The notes: generated by a model not told the origin, from the letters alone. Shown: positions 25,401-35,093, counted from the stretch's first letter. The stretch: DNA of 64,000 nucleotides from Lampris incognitus (GCF_029633865.1 NC_079224.1:16685890-16749889), one strand, 5' to 3'. Numbers and translations are program-made.

Positions 25401-26757
25401 AAACACACACTCATACCAAAGAGGGTTGAATCAGTTCATCTGGATACAACGTGTATTGTGTCCAGATGAACTGATTCAACCTTCTTTGATTTCTTACCTG
25501 GATTATTGAGCATGCATCAAGACACACACACTCATACATAACACACATCCGTAAAAAAAAAACCATACGTATCACACACATTAACACATAACATATGCAT
25601 CCATAACAACACACACTCACATGTAACACACCCATCCATAAAAATCGCATACATCCATAAAAACACATACGCTCATACATAACACAAAGAGCCATAAAAA
25701 AACGCATACATATCACACACACTCATACATAACACACACCCATAAAAAAACACACATAACAAACACAGCCATCGAAAACACATACACAACACATGCATAC
25801 ATACATAAAACACACACTCATACATAACACACATATATCCATAAAAAACATACATAACACACACACATAAAACACACACTCGTACACAACACAAAGAGCC
25901 ATAAAAACACACATATTGCACACATTCATACATAACACACACATGCATAAAATACACACTCATACATAACACACGTCCATAAAAAAGACATACATAGCAC
26001 ACACATACACACATAACACACATACATACATAACACACACACACACATACATAACACACATCCATAAAAACACACGCTCATACATAACACAAACCCACAC
26101 GCGCCTAAACGCCGTCAGGCCCGCGCCGCCTTTGCACCTGCTGAACACAACGATCGCTTCCCTTCCGCGTGCACACAGCCTACACGTGCACTTTATGGAG
26201 CGTGGAGGCTAACTGGTAGCGGGATCGATGCTTTTTGGCTGTTCGCTGCTCCTCTCTGCCGGGTCCGCAGCTCTTCTCTCGGCGCCTGCCCTGCACATCA
26301 GCAGCGTCACTGACGCACGTGCTGGTCTTCCCTCTGAACGTCGCGTGTCCGGCGGCCTGTCCGTCTCCACCTCAGCCTCCCCAAGGCTGCCCGACGTCCC
26401 TATCGAGCGGCGCAAGTGGGATCGGACCGGCGCACTTTCACGGCCGGGGCGAGTCAGTGTTGGTAAAGTGACTGTCGGGTCTCGGCACTGGATTACAACC
26501 GGGGGAACGAATTGAATGTATAGCCAGTGTAGGCCTACACAAACAAACAATCCAGATACGGTATAAAAAACAAAACAAAACAAAACAAAAAGAAAAGGAA
26601 AAGGGAGGAGAGCCACGCAGCCGGCGGCGCGACAGAGGAAGCGCGACACTTACCACCAGATGGGATAACTCGCCATGACGCGCGTGTGCCCGCACAGCAG
26701 CAGCAGGAAACATCCAGCGTACATCATCATCATCCTCACCCAACTTTCGCCAAACAT
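6940..26757 (-). CDS. wnt3a: Wnt3a ligand, four coding exons
   Basis: Secreted lipid-modified morphogen of the canonical Wnt/beta-catenin pathway; it binds Frizzled and LRP5/6 at the cell surface. The join is 26757..26654, 18410..18169, 7829..7564, 7419..6940. All junctions are GT-AG and phases fit (2, 1, 0). It gives 363 residues from the first ATG, or 352 from the fourth ATG of an ATG run at 26724, the same length as human WNT3A. With the 352 numbering the palmitoleoylated serine in CHGLSGSC falls at residue 209, as in human WNT3A. The mature protein has 24 cysteines and ends VYDVHTCK. N-glycosylation sequons are seen in WNCTT and in CNMTS. Calling wnt3a rather than wnt3 rests on [24 protein letters not shown] and the divergent wnt9a neighbour; some C-terminal residues ([11 protein letters not shown]) look wnt3-like, as I recall for fish wnt3a. 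Confidence 0.95.
7564..7829 (-). CDS. wnt3a: wnt3a coding exon 3
   Basis: Encodes [18 protein letters not shown] through [10 protein letters not shown], the helical core of the Wnt N-terminal domain, with cysteines in RACAEG, ICGC and GGCSED. The acceptor CTTTCCAG precedes CC (split Ala codon). The donor is GTTCGT at 7558-7563, a weak but acceptable site. Length is 266 nt. The next intron is only 144 bp. Confidence 0.95.
8153..8612 (+). repeat. tRNA-derived SINE, family A copy 2
   Basis: Sense copy starting GGCGTCCGGGTGGCATGG with a degenerate B box (AGTTCAAATCC) and ending in a C run plus short A run. The flanks are GTCATTGGTT at 8143-8152 and 8613-8622, a perfect 10-bp target-site duplication. 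An internal GACTT expansion near 8250-8282 is private to this copy. Confidence 0.88.
10186..10229. repeat. (GA)n microsatellite
   Basis: Interrupted AG repeat within wnt3a intron 2. Confidence 0.85.
10808..12208. repeat. VNTR1: 20-21-bp minisatellite
   Basis: About 1.4 kb of tandem units of the form GAACACATATATCCAAACTA with three main junction types (CTAAGAAC, CTAGAAC, CTGGAAC) and recurrent variants (CATATACCC, AAGGACAC, AAGAGCAC). Units are 20 or 21 bp and little diverged. A partial inverted unit (GGATATATGTGTTCTTT) lies just outside at about 12225-12241. Confidence 0.95.
15239..15270. repeat. (GA)n microsatellite
   Basis: Short interrupted GA run in wnt3a intron 2. Confidence 0.8.
15785..15960. 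promoter_or_regulatory. Candidate enhancer with TCF/LEF-like sites
   Basis: Four CAAAG cores in the high-mobility-group TCF/LEF context fall within 112 bp: ATCAAAG at 15789, ATCAAAGG at 15830, ACAAAGG at 15873 and reverse CTTTGA at 15895. A weaker ATCAAAA lies at 15939. The block is free of repeats and lies in the large second intron of a Wnt gene. Function is inferred. Confidence 0.35.
16780..16835 (-). repeat. Short LINE 3' end scrap
   Basis: Reverse of GAAGCGGCTGATGATGAGAT with CCGCGACCC before it. It matches the last about 50 bp of the fragment at 52335-52640, including a tetra/pentanucleotide tail. Extreme 5' truncation is typical of LINE insertion. Confidence 0.6.
17648..18072 (-). repeat. 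tRNA-derived SINE, family A copy 3
   Basis: Antisense in plus coordinates, so sense relative to wnt3a transcription, in intron 2. A B box close to GGTTCGAATCC and the body TCAGGTGAAAAG are intact. The extreme 5' end is lost (the CCGGGTGGC stretch is missing). It lies about 100 bp downstream of the exon 2 donor. Confidence 0.85.
18169..18410 (-). CDS. wnt3a: wnt3a coding exon 2
   Basis: Encodes [18 protein letters not shown] through GPVLDK, the start of the Wnt N-terminal domain, with four of the conserved cysteines and the WNCTT glycosylation site. The acceptor is CCTGTAG before G (18411-18412). The donor GTAATG lies at 18163-18168. The 242-nt length fits phase 2 in and phase 1 out. An antisense SINE begins only about 100 bp past the donor. 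Confidence 0.95.
22805..23942. repeat. VNTR2: 19-bp minisatellite with higher-order units
   Basis: Tandem 19-bp units of the form CACTGTTACCAGCACTCAC and TAGTGTTACCAGCACTCAC. From about 23445 to 23850 a 57-bp three-unit block (with variants TTACTAGCACTCTC and TAGTATTACC) recurs. CACTAGTG palindromes form at many unit junctions. Confidence 0.95.
24426..24446. repeat. (GAAA)n
   Basis: About five GAAA units in wnt3a intron 1. Confidence 0.8.
24712..26098. repeat. VNTR3: ACACATCCATACATAAC minisatellite
   Basis: About 1.4 kb of degenerate tandem units ACACATCCATACATAACAC of variable length. They drift toward CATAAAACACACACTCATAC units in the second half. A foldback insertion interrupts it at 25417-25524. 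The strong strand bias produces long Cys/Met/Val frames on the reverse strand; these are not genes. Confidence 0.93.
25417..25524. mobile_element. Foldback insertion inside VNTR3
   Basis: Two 33-nt arms (25417-25449 and 25456-25488) are reverse complements with 31 of 33 pairs and a 6-nt loop. They are followed by about 35 bp of non-satellite sequence (CTTACCTGGATTATTGAGC). The satellite motif CACACTCATAC lies on both sides. It looks like a mobile-element fragment; the family was not identified. Confidence 0.55.
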
Positions 26758-26900
26758 CTTCGCCGCGATGCCCGCACGTACACGCGCGCTCAGACGCGCA
26801 CTGTCACGCAGTCCGCGCGGTGGTGTGTCGCGTGTGTTCTGTCCCCCTGCGCGCCACACACACACAGGCACGCTCTCTTCTCGCGTCTAGCCGCGGCAGG
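26100..26900. promoter_or_regulatory. CpG-rich region around wnt3a exon 1
   Basis: Dense CpG dinucleotides (runs such as CCCGCGCCGCC and TCGGACCGGCGC) cover the start of intron 1, exon 1 and the 5' UTR. Flanks are AT-rich or microsatellite. This looks like a CpG island promoter, as is usual for vertebrate Wnt genes. No counts were computed. Confidence 0.5.
26654..26757 (-). CDS. wnt3a: wnt3a coding exon 1, signal peptide
   Basis: Encodes the N-terminus: a hydrophobic core CFLLLLCG followed by [12 protein letters not shown], typical of a Wnt signal peptide with cleavage near MA/SYP. It ends after TG of a Trp codon at a consensus donor (GTAAGT on the minus strand, plus positions 26648-26653). 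There are five in-frame ATGs: 26757 (MFGESWVR), then a run at 26733, 26730, 26727 and 26724. The last gives [12 protein letters not shown] and the family-standard 352 aa; the first adds 11 residues. Both have a purine at -3, so the true start is undecided. Confidence 0.85.
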
Positions 26901-26910
26901 AACTCGGGAG

Positions 26911-26968
26911 CCAAATATTAAAAGTTAAAAGCGGCTTGGCTTTTTTTTTTCCTTGTTAGGACCCAATC
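26911..26968 (-). promoter_or_regulatory. candidate wnt3a core promoter elements
   Basis: On the minus strand an NF-Y-type site (CCAATCAG on plus at 26963-26970) is followed about 45 bp downstream by an AT-rich TATA-like stretch (TTTTAATATT, near 26914-26923). This would place transcription start near 26885, giving a 5' UTR of about 130-160 nt. The order and spacing fit a CCAAT/TATA promoter, but the TATA match is poor and this is inference. Confidence 0.35.
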
Positions 26969-27135
26969 AGCGGGTATTGCCAAAGGGGGAATTGTGATGA
27001 TACTGTTCCCTGGCGCTGTTTCCTGACTCAGTCAGTCCGTCAGTCAGTCAGTCAGTCAGTTTGAGCGCAGACGCTGGAATGAGCTTATTTTAAGATGTGT
27101 TTTAGTGCTCATTGAGAGTTGGTCGCATTAGCATG

Positions 27136-27255
<120 letters not shown>

Positions 27256-27439
27256 TAGCTATATAATGTTTAAAGGAGAGAGGGAGGGTCCCGGGGCTTT
27301 TAAATAGACATCGGAACCCCCGTGGATAGCGTAGCTATAACAACCTGTCCGGATTTCACTCCCCGGTTTGAAGCTTCTGAGACGCAGAAAATAAATATGT
27401 GTGAATTGCCTGAGCCCCACTGCTAGGCTCCGCGATCCC

Positions 27440-27660
27440 CCGTGCGTCCCCGTGTGTCTGTGTGTGTCCCTGTGTCCCTGTGTGTGTCCCCGTGTGTCTG
27501 TGTGTGTGTCCCTGTGTGTGTCCTTGTGTGTGTGTGTCTGTGTGTGTCCCGTGTGTGTGTATGTGTGTGTGTGTCTGTGTCTGTGTCTGTGTGTGTGTGT
27601 GTGTGTGTGTGTCCCCGCGTGTCTGTGTGTGTCTGTGTGTGTCGTTGTGCTGTGTGTGCA
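27440..27660. repeat. GTGTCC/TG-rich satellite-like tract
   Basis: Irregular repetition of GTGTGTCCCTGTGTGTC and GTGTCTGTGTC. Low-complexity; no gene. Confidence 0.9.
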
Positions 27661-27967
27661 GTGACACACGCAGTCTCCGTGTTAACGTGGACTCGGGGCT
27701 GCTATCCTGATATGACCTCGCATTTCAGCGCTGCGCGTCCGTGAATATCATGTTGTCCGTTGTCCAAGTCACCTCCCTGTCTCTAACACATGCTGCGAAA
27801 TACTGAAACGAACGGGGGGGGGGGGGAACAACATTTTATATTTATCTATTTATTTGTTCGCTTTGCAATTAATCATTTCAGAAATCATGATGGCTTGTCT
27901 AGACGAATTAAGGAGAGGTTTTATTCTATAATAGTATAACTCATGCACTTCAGCTCTCCTGGTTTGT

Positions 27968-28087
27968 ATAATATATATATACATATATATATGTGTGTGT
28001 ATCTATCTATACATACATATATATATACAGACATATATATATATATGTGTGTGTGTATCTATCTGTTTATCTATCTATCTATCTATT

Positions 28088-28118
<31 letters not shown>

Positions 28119-28161
28119 GTGTGTGTATGTATGTATGTATGTATGTATGTATGTATGTATG

Positions 28162-28192
<31 letters not shown>
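27968..28192. repeat. Compound (ATATAT)(ATCT)n(GTAT)n microsatellite
   Basis: AT runs, then ATCT tetranucleotides (about 28055-28104), then about 17 GTAT units (about 28124-28191). Confidence 0.93.
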
Positions 28193-28193
<1 letters not shown>

Positions 28194-28682
28194 CTGGATG
28201 ATATCAACATACTCCAACGAAAATAATGAAAACGGGGTGAGGCGACAGTTTGTCTTACTGAACATCATCTGGCTGCTGCTGGCTGAATTAACAGACAGTC
28301 GGTGGTGGCTGATAAGCACAGTTGTATTCCAGACACACGTGTGTCCCTGTACTGACCCGCGGTGGACACAGTCTCCCCTGGGGAATAAATGAAGAGGCCA
28401 AGGCAGAGTCGATGCATTCGTTGACATTCCATCATCTTTCGAAGATGTTTTCTTCTTTTTTGCTATCTCGGTGTTTACTCGTCTAGCGTTGAACCAGGTT
28501 GTTGAGCCGCAGCCTCCCTGGGTCAGACAGACCCCCCCCCCCCAAAAAAAACCCCAAAACAACAGCAGCAGCAGCAGCAAGACGGGAAAACAGAAGCAGA
28601 GAACGGGTTAAACGTGCACAGAACGATTCGGTTATTTGGGGGAAACAACGATTAAAAGATAATGAAAACGAAAATTAATCGA

Positions 28683-28730
28683 GCCTAATCAATCCATCCA
28701 CATCCGTCCGTTATCTAAAGCCGATTAATC
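28683..28730 (-). repeat. Degenerate SINE tail
   Basis: AATCCATCCACATCC then GTTATCTAAAGCCG resembles the reverse of the ATGG-tailed SINE 3' end seen at 1700-1763 and 30303. Only the tail remains. Confidence 0.4.
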
Positions 28731-30299
28731 CAATTTAAAGTCTCGGGTAAAACAAAAAAAAAGAAAAGAAAAAAAAGAATAAATAATACAAATGACTGGC
28801 GTGTCTGAGTGGACAGTCTGCTTGTTGGTTGGTTGATTACGTCATTCGAAGACGCAATTATTTACGGTTGGAAATACAGTGATTATTGTTGTTGTTATTA
28901 TTGTGTTATTATCATCGATATAATAATAAGAATCGGCTCAATGAAATGGCCTAAATTTCGATTAAATGTTTTTCATTTGGGAGCCTAAACTAATGTGGCG
29001 CTGTGTTGACACGGTTCACCAGTGTTAAGGGTCAGATCTGATGTAATGCAGGTGTTCATAATAAGCTCACATTAAACACACTGTCGAACTTAGATAAGAA
29101 AATCACTGAAGTGACGTCATCACCTGCCCAGTTATAATGCAGTGATGTGTTATATGCAATACGTATACATAATAATATGTTATATGTAAGATGTGTTAGA
29201 TTATTAAATAATTCATCTATCTATTCATTTGTTTATTTAAAGGCAGGATGAGTAGGATTTTCCTAAAAATAAAATAAAATAAATAGAGTCCCTCTCAATC
29301 ATCTATTAATCCCTCTCGATCATCACTTATCACCCACTAGACGTGTGTGGCGGTGTCTGTATGTTCGTATTAGCGGTGTACGGGACGTTTCTGGGCGTGA
29401 ACCTTTGGGCAGCGGGACTCTAGAAAACGTAGCGACCAGTTGCCGGATCGAGATCCTAAGCACGCGAAGCTACGACAATGACAAAGCTCGTTCCAAAACG
29501 AGAGTGAGTCTGAGTCTGGGGTTGTTTCTCACCCGCTGGAGAGCACTGAAGAAGAGGATGGGGATGAAGAGCGACGCGGAGTTGGCCCTGTACACTGGGA
29601 TGTGTTCTGGCTAATGTGGTCAGGGGGCGTGTCCTTTTGGTGACGTTGAACAGGGGGAGGGGCCAAGTTTTAACTTTGTGTTTACAAACCGCAACCGACA
29701 AATCCTACTCGTTCTACCTTTAACTCGTCATTCGTTCGTTATTCATTCATTTCTTTATGTATTTGGTCAGTCAGTCAATTTAGTCAAGCTAATTTCTCGA
29801 CGTTTCCCATAATAAATCCCCTTGGAGGAGTAAACTCACTTTGAGCGGCGCAGGTTGGAGGCTGCATCAGGCCTAGATGTTACTGCCATCTAGTGGAGAT
29901 AGCTATACACTGCTGCATGGACAAGGACATGAAACGCACCCCTGGGCCTTGTTTCCCAAAGAAAGGCATCTTAAGGCTAAGGTGAACCATCCATCTTATG
30001 GAGCCTCTTTAGTTTGCAATGTGTATCCCAAAATCATCTTAACTGAGGACATTATTGAAAAGCACCGTAGATAATGAGTGCTACAAAGCAGTTTTACGTA
30101 ATAATGCAGACTGTGGAAGCAAAACCAGGTGTTGCCTTTTAACGACTCGACCAACGTAAGTGCAAAGTGGTTGTGTAGAAATGCTGAGGGGGATGTAATA
30201 TGGTGAACAACACCATGTAACCTACCTTGATTGCAAAGTGTTATGCAGGCCAGTCACTGTCTCAGCTGTTAACATCACAGTACCATTATGTTGTTATTC

Positions 30300-30665
30300 G
30301 ATAACATCCATCCATCCATTATCCAAACCGCTTATCCTGCTCAGGGTCACAGGTATGCTGGAGCCTATCCCAGCAGTCATTGGGCGGCAGGCGGGGAGAC
30401 ACCCTGGACAGGCCGACATCACAGGGCCGACACACTCACATTCACACCTAGGGACAATTTCATATGGCCGACTCACCTGACCCTACATGTCTTTGGGCAG
30501 TGGGAGGAAACCGGAGCAGCCGGAGGAAACCCACACAGAGACGGAGAGAACATGCAAACTCTCCACAGAGGATGACCCCCAAGGTTGGACTACCCTGGGG
30601 CTCGAACCCAGGACCTTCTTGCTGTGAGGCAACTGCGCTAACCCCTGCGCCACCGTGCCACCCCC
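30300..30665 (-). repeat. Full-length ATGG-tailed tRNA-derived SINE
   Basis: Reverse copy. The head at 30599-30665 reads, on minus, GGTGGCACGGTGGCGCAGGG with a B box GGTTCGAGCCC. The body has GGTTTCCTCCGGCTGCTCCG and GGGACACCCTGG-like parts. The tail is repeated ATGG at the low coordinate. It resembles the AFC/V-SINE-type elements common in percomorph fish; the exact family is not assigned. Confidence 0.8.
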
Positions 30666-30924
30666 CAAGTGTTAGCTTTTATAAGCAAATTCTATCCAAA
30701 GGACAGAAATGTTAAGTGCTCATGACTTGTGAGCATATTTTGAATACTGCAGGGAAATAAGTAGGCTACTTATTATCATTATTATTATTATTACTATTAT
30801 TATTTGATAACAATACCAATGAAATGACACAATTCTAGATAATCAATTTGATACCACGGCAAAAAAGTACAAATCCCATGTAGTGGTGGCTAAACACTTT
30901 TATTAACATAACTATGAAGAGTCT

Positions 30925-31385
30925 TCATCATCGGTGGTCACTCGGGGTCGAGTATGGTCATCCTCTGGGTCCCTCTAGGGCCTCAGGTGGGTGTAGAGGC
31001 TGATCCTGGAGCCGCATAATGGGAGGACACCTGCATGTGACAGCTTTTTATGTGGAGTGGCTGATGCTCCTGCAGCCACCACACGGTCCTTGGCAGGGGG
31101 TGGCCAGAGTCCAATGGCATGGAGAACCAAGATGATTGGGGACCACCCTCTGTTGCAGCCTCCATCCGCCTTCACTACCGTTGTGACCTGGAGACATCTT
31201 CCACCAGTTCAACCGTTGAGGTCTTTGTTGGATCGTGCTTCATCTGGAACCTCCCCCTTGACCTATCCACCTTGGGTGACCCTACCAGGAGCCAAGCTCC
31301 AGACGGCATAGCTCTTGGGATCATTGGTTTCTCCACCATGGCAAGGTGGCGATCCAGGAGAAGTTTGAAGAGTTACAGTTGTGGC
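30925..31385. repeat. Unassigned dispersed repeat, probable
   Basis: About 460 bp with the boundary motif GTCACTCGGGGTCGAGTATG and later CCTTGGCAGGGGGTGGCCAG. I recall similar text as a dispersed repeat in other fish genomes but cannot name the family. No intact domain is visible in either direction. Confidence 0.4.
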
Positions 31386-31689
31386 ATATAGCTATAAGAT
31401 AGTATCAAGTTAACAAATTATACTGGTACTCTTATCTAATAACCAAATACGTACAACTGAACAATAATAACAAGCAGCTGTAAAACTATATTAGAATGCT
31501 AATTTAACAAATTTAAACAAGAATACTGCCTCCACAATACAGTGTAGACCTTGGTTTAGTCAAGTACTGATGTGTGTAAAGGTGACTGCTGCCCTGCTGG
31601 TTCAAAGATGAAATGTGCAGACATAAAATGGATTTTCTCTGAGTTGCTGGGTAATGATAAAGAAAATGACTGCACCTCTATAGCGTTTT

Positions 31690-31815
31690 TCTAGTGTGAA
31701 GACACAAATTGCTTCACAATAAAACATTGGGCAGTATCCATGCCATGCACAAGGTATGTACACGGCCGTAACACCAGGCACGCTACCAAGTGAGCTACCC
31801 AGGGCCTTAATCCAA
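31690..31815 (-). repeat. tRNA-like SINE fragment, weak
   Basis: On minus, GGGTAGCTCACTTGGTAGCG matches a Pol III A box (TAGCTCACTTGG) and is followed by a body with TGCATGGCATGG. No convincing B box was found, so this is tentative. Confidence 0.35.
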
Positions 31816-32313
31816 GTGTGGATTTTGGGGATCTCTGAGAGCAGGGGATAATTTCTATGAGGTAGTTAATACATGGGGTTCCACTGCTCATGCGTTTGCC
31901 TGAATCCGTTTCAGCTGTGTTAACAGGACACATGAGCGATGCAGGTATAAATTCTGCTACCGTCCTGTCCGGTGTTCTCGCTGCATTGAGAGTCCTTCTC
32001 ATATTTCCTTTACTTCTGAAAAGCTATACTTATAGTTGGCTGTGTAGGCATGGGGCCTGTTGCCTCTCTGCTTTCACTTCTCCCTCTGCCTGCTTCTGTA
32101 AGTGAAACACAAAATGTGATTTTTTTTTTAGGAGTGTAACACGTAAATCAAACCTTAAGTTTATAGCTCATTGGCTGTAAATAAACAAAGAGATGGCCAA
32201 AAGTATGTAGACACCTGAACATGCGCTTGTTGAACATCTCAATCCAAATCCATGGGCATTAATATGGAGTTGCCCCCCCTCCCCCCTCCCTTTGCTGCTA
32301 TAAGAGCCTCCAT

Positions 32314-32627
32314 TCATCTGGGAAGGCTTTCCACTAGATTTTGGAACATGGCTGCAGGGATTGGCTCCCATTCAGCCACTAAAGCATTAGTGAGGTCGGG
32401 CACTGATGTTGGGGGAAGGTCTGGCTCGCAGTCAGTGTGTTGGATGGGGCTGAGGTCAGGGCTCTGTGCAGGCCTGTCAGGTTCTTCCACACCAAAATCT
32501 GTAAACCATGTCTTTATGGAGCCTGCTTTGTGCATGTGGGCATTGTCATGCTGAAACAGGAAAGGGCCTTCCCCAAACTGTTGCCACAAAGTTGGAAGCA
32601 CATAATTCTCTAGAACATCATTATATG
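32314..32627 (-). pseudogene. Tc1-like transposase remnant, DDE domain
   Basis: A conserved C-terminal block of a Tc1 transposase, from about ENYVLPTLWQQFGEGPF through FQNLVESLPR. The catalytic Glu has become Gln and the usual IEHLWDELE segment is scrambled by an indel after QHT. The rest lies beyond the SINE at 32802-33250 and has further frame breaks. Confidence 0.85.
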
Positions 32628-32801
32628 GCGCCCCGGTGGCCGAATGGTTATGGCGTATGCCACATAACCACAACGTCCGTGGTTCGATTCCTGCCAGGGA
32701 ACTTGGTTGCATGTCCTACCCATCTCTCTCCCCTTGTTTCCTGTCTTCCGCTTCACTGTCCGCTATCCAATAGAGGCACAAAAAAAAGGCCAAAAAGAGT
32801 G
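32628..32801 (+). repeat. Short tRNA-derived SINE nested in Tc1
   Basis: Starts GCGCCCCGGTGGCCGAATGG (A box TGGCCGAATGGTT) with a perfect B box GGTTCGATTCC at about 32681-32691, a short unrelated body, and an A-rich tail. It is flanked by TCATTATATG (32618-32627) and TCATTGTATG (32802-32811), a target-site duplication with one mismatch. The Tc1 gene runs through the duplication, so the SINE is the younger insertion. Confidence 0.88.
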
Positions 32802-33596
32802 TCATTGTATGCTGCAGCCTTAAGATTTCCCTCCAGTGGAATGAAGGGGCCTTAGCCCAAACCATGAAAAACAGCCCCAGACCATTATTCCTCCTCTACC
32901 AACTTTACAGTTGGCACTTTATACATTCGGGCAGGTAGTGTTCTTCTGGCATCCGCCAAACCGAGATTGGTCCGTCAGACTGCCAGATAGTGAAGCGTGA
33001 TTCATCACTCCAGAGAACGCGTTTCCAATGGCGGGGTTTGCTTTACACCACCCCAGCTTGCTTGGCATTATGCATGGTGATCTTAGGCCTGTGTGCAGCT
33101 GCTCGGCCGCGGAAACCCATTTCATGAAGCACCCGGTCGACAGTTCTTGTGCTGACGTTGCTTCCAGAGGCAGTTTGGAGCTCGGTAGCGAGTGTTGCAA
33201 CCGAGGACGGACGGCTTTTACTCGCCTCTACACTCGGGGGTCCCGTTCTGTGGTCCTGTTTGTCCTACCTACCTCTTCACAGCTGAGCTGTTTGTGCTCC
33301 AAGACGTTTCCACTTCACAATAACGGAGTTACAGTCCGGTGCAGATCTAGCAGGGCAGACATTTGACCAGTTGACTTATTGGAAATGTGGCATCCTATGA
33401 CAGAGACACGTTGAAAGTCACTGAGCTCCTCAGTATGACCCATCCTACTGCCAACGTTCATCTATGGAGACTGCATGGATGTGTGCTTGATTTTATGCGT
33501 GCACCAGCAATGGATGAGGCTGACATAACCAAATCCACTCGTTATATGGATCTGTGGGTGTCCACATACTTTTGGCCATATAGTGTACGTCTAACT

Positions 33597-33765
33597 CCAT
33601 CCATCCATTATCTATACCCGGCTGATTGAATTCAGGGTCAAGCAGGGGCTTCAGTCTATCCCAGCAGTCATGCACAGAGGGCAGGGAGACACTCTGGACA
33701 AGGCCACTAGTCTAGTCCATCACCAGGACCACACACATATTCACTCACACATCATGCACGCATGC
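33597..33765 (-). repeat. ATGG-tailed SINE, partial
   Basis: Reverse 3' part (CCATCCATCCATTATC, CTATCCCAGCAGTCATGC, GGGAGACACTCTGGACAAGG) related to the copy at 30300. It abuts the right end of the Tc1 element. Confidence 0.75.
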
Positions 33766-34861
33766 ATGTGGCTATTTAAACACTCCTGTTCACCTGACGT
33801 GCATGTGTTTGGATTGAAACACCGAGGCAACACCTACCTCACCCTCACGCACAGCTCGTAGCGCTACTGTGTAATGCTGGGCGAGGAAATGGAGTCAATC
33901 ATTAACTCAAATAACTTTTCACTGATTTTAAAATAAACATCCATCAATTTTCATATTGGCTAAAGTCGTCTCATGGCTGGTGTGATAATGTTTTCAAAAA
34001 GGAGAACCATCACAGTTTTTGTGGGTTTACAGAATAAGTAAGCGCTTGAATTTAATCTTTAGCCAATCAGATTTGGGGGGAGGGGGAACCCCATTTTGTC
34101 AATAAGAAACAGATCTAAAACATTGTTCAGAAGTGATAAATGTGGCTCTACATATGTGAACTCTCCCCCATCACTGTGAAACGACACCAATCAAAACAAG
34201 TAGCGCGAGTTTTATTCCTTTTCTAAAGTAATTGTACCTGATGTTTTGCATAAGGCATTCTCAACTCAGACGGCAAGAAGAAAAGTGTGTTTCTCATTCC
34301 TTCCCGTTCAGTCTGCCAGACATACAGCTGGTGCTGCCGTGGCCCGGGAAGGTCACCACAACCACCAGGATTTTCATGATAACATTTACAAAATACCATT
34401 TATGTCAAGGTTATGGAGTCGATTTTTGCTCCTCAATGAATAATGAAGAGACGTAACTGTGTGAAAAAAAACAGATTATGCTGTTTCCACAGTCTGCACA
34501 AGATAACTGTGATTAGAGCAATAAACAGTCATTATAAAAACCAACTGGAGGGAATTAAGTTCTCTTCCAGGTTATTTTTCTTTATACAACCGCAGCATTT
34601 TACAGTAAATAAGAATGAAGGCAAACAATGTTTTGTTAGAAACACCAATTCAGCAGCATCCTCTCTCAGTAAACACAACATCTGTAAGTAAACAACTCAG
34701 AGGACACGAGTGGAAATAAAACCTTCAACCGTATTATCACGATCATTTTCTAAACCATTTCAATGAATGTTTGGAAGTTATTGACCAGAATTAAATGTTG
34801 CGCGTAATAGCGCCATCGTGTGGCTAATTTACGTACTTGTTGTCTGAGTTGTAGGTGAGAC

Positions 34862-34995
34862 AAAACCCATCCATCCATTATGCTAACCGCTTATGCTGCT
34901 CTCAGGGTCGCGGGGATGCTGGAGCCCTATCCCAACACTCATTGGGCGGCAGGAGGGGAGACACCTTGGACAGGCCGCCAGGCCATCACAGGACA

Positions 34996-35052
<57 letters not shown>

Positions 35053-35093
35053 TCATTCCTAGGGACAATTTGGTATGGCCAGTTACACCGATC
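34862..35093 (-). repeat. ATGG-tailed SINE with internal (AC)n
   Basis: Reverse 3' part of the same family. A pure AC run (about 34994-35050) sits exactly where the full copy at 30300 has its short CACACTCACATTCACAC motif, followed by CCTAGGGACAATTTGG. Confidence 0.85.

Larger units (their letters stand above)
18411..26653 (-). other. wnt3a intron 1
   Basis: An 8.2-kb intron holding a CT run (18946-18985), VNTR2 and VNTR3. The blocks 19400-19960 and 20890-21290 are single-copy-looking, balanced in base composition and free of repeats, so they are candidates for conserved non-coding elements. Otherwise nothing recognised. Confidence 0.8.
32190..33587 (-). mobile_element. Degenerate Tc1/mariner transposon
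   Basis: A 1.4-kb element with terminal inverted repeats: ATGGCCAAAAGTATGTAGAC at the left and GTCCACATACTTTTGGCCAT at the right, ending TATAGTGTA. The transposase lies on minus and is broken. Recognisable pieces include the DDE region QHDNAHMHKAGSIKTWF, QSPDLSPIQH and LVAEWEPIP. The spacing from the Asp of QHDNA to the last catalytic position is 34 residues (DD34E type), but that position is Gln instead of Glu. A SINE at 32628-32801 splits the gene. It cannot encode an active enzyme. Confidence 0.88.

Noticed and set aside
32628-32705. Possible functional tRNA gene
   Set aside because: A and B boxes are good, but the tail, target-site duplication and poor cloverleaf mark it as a SINE head.
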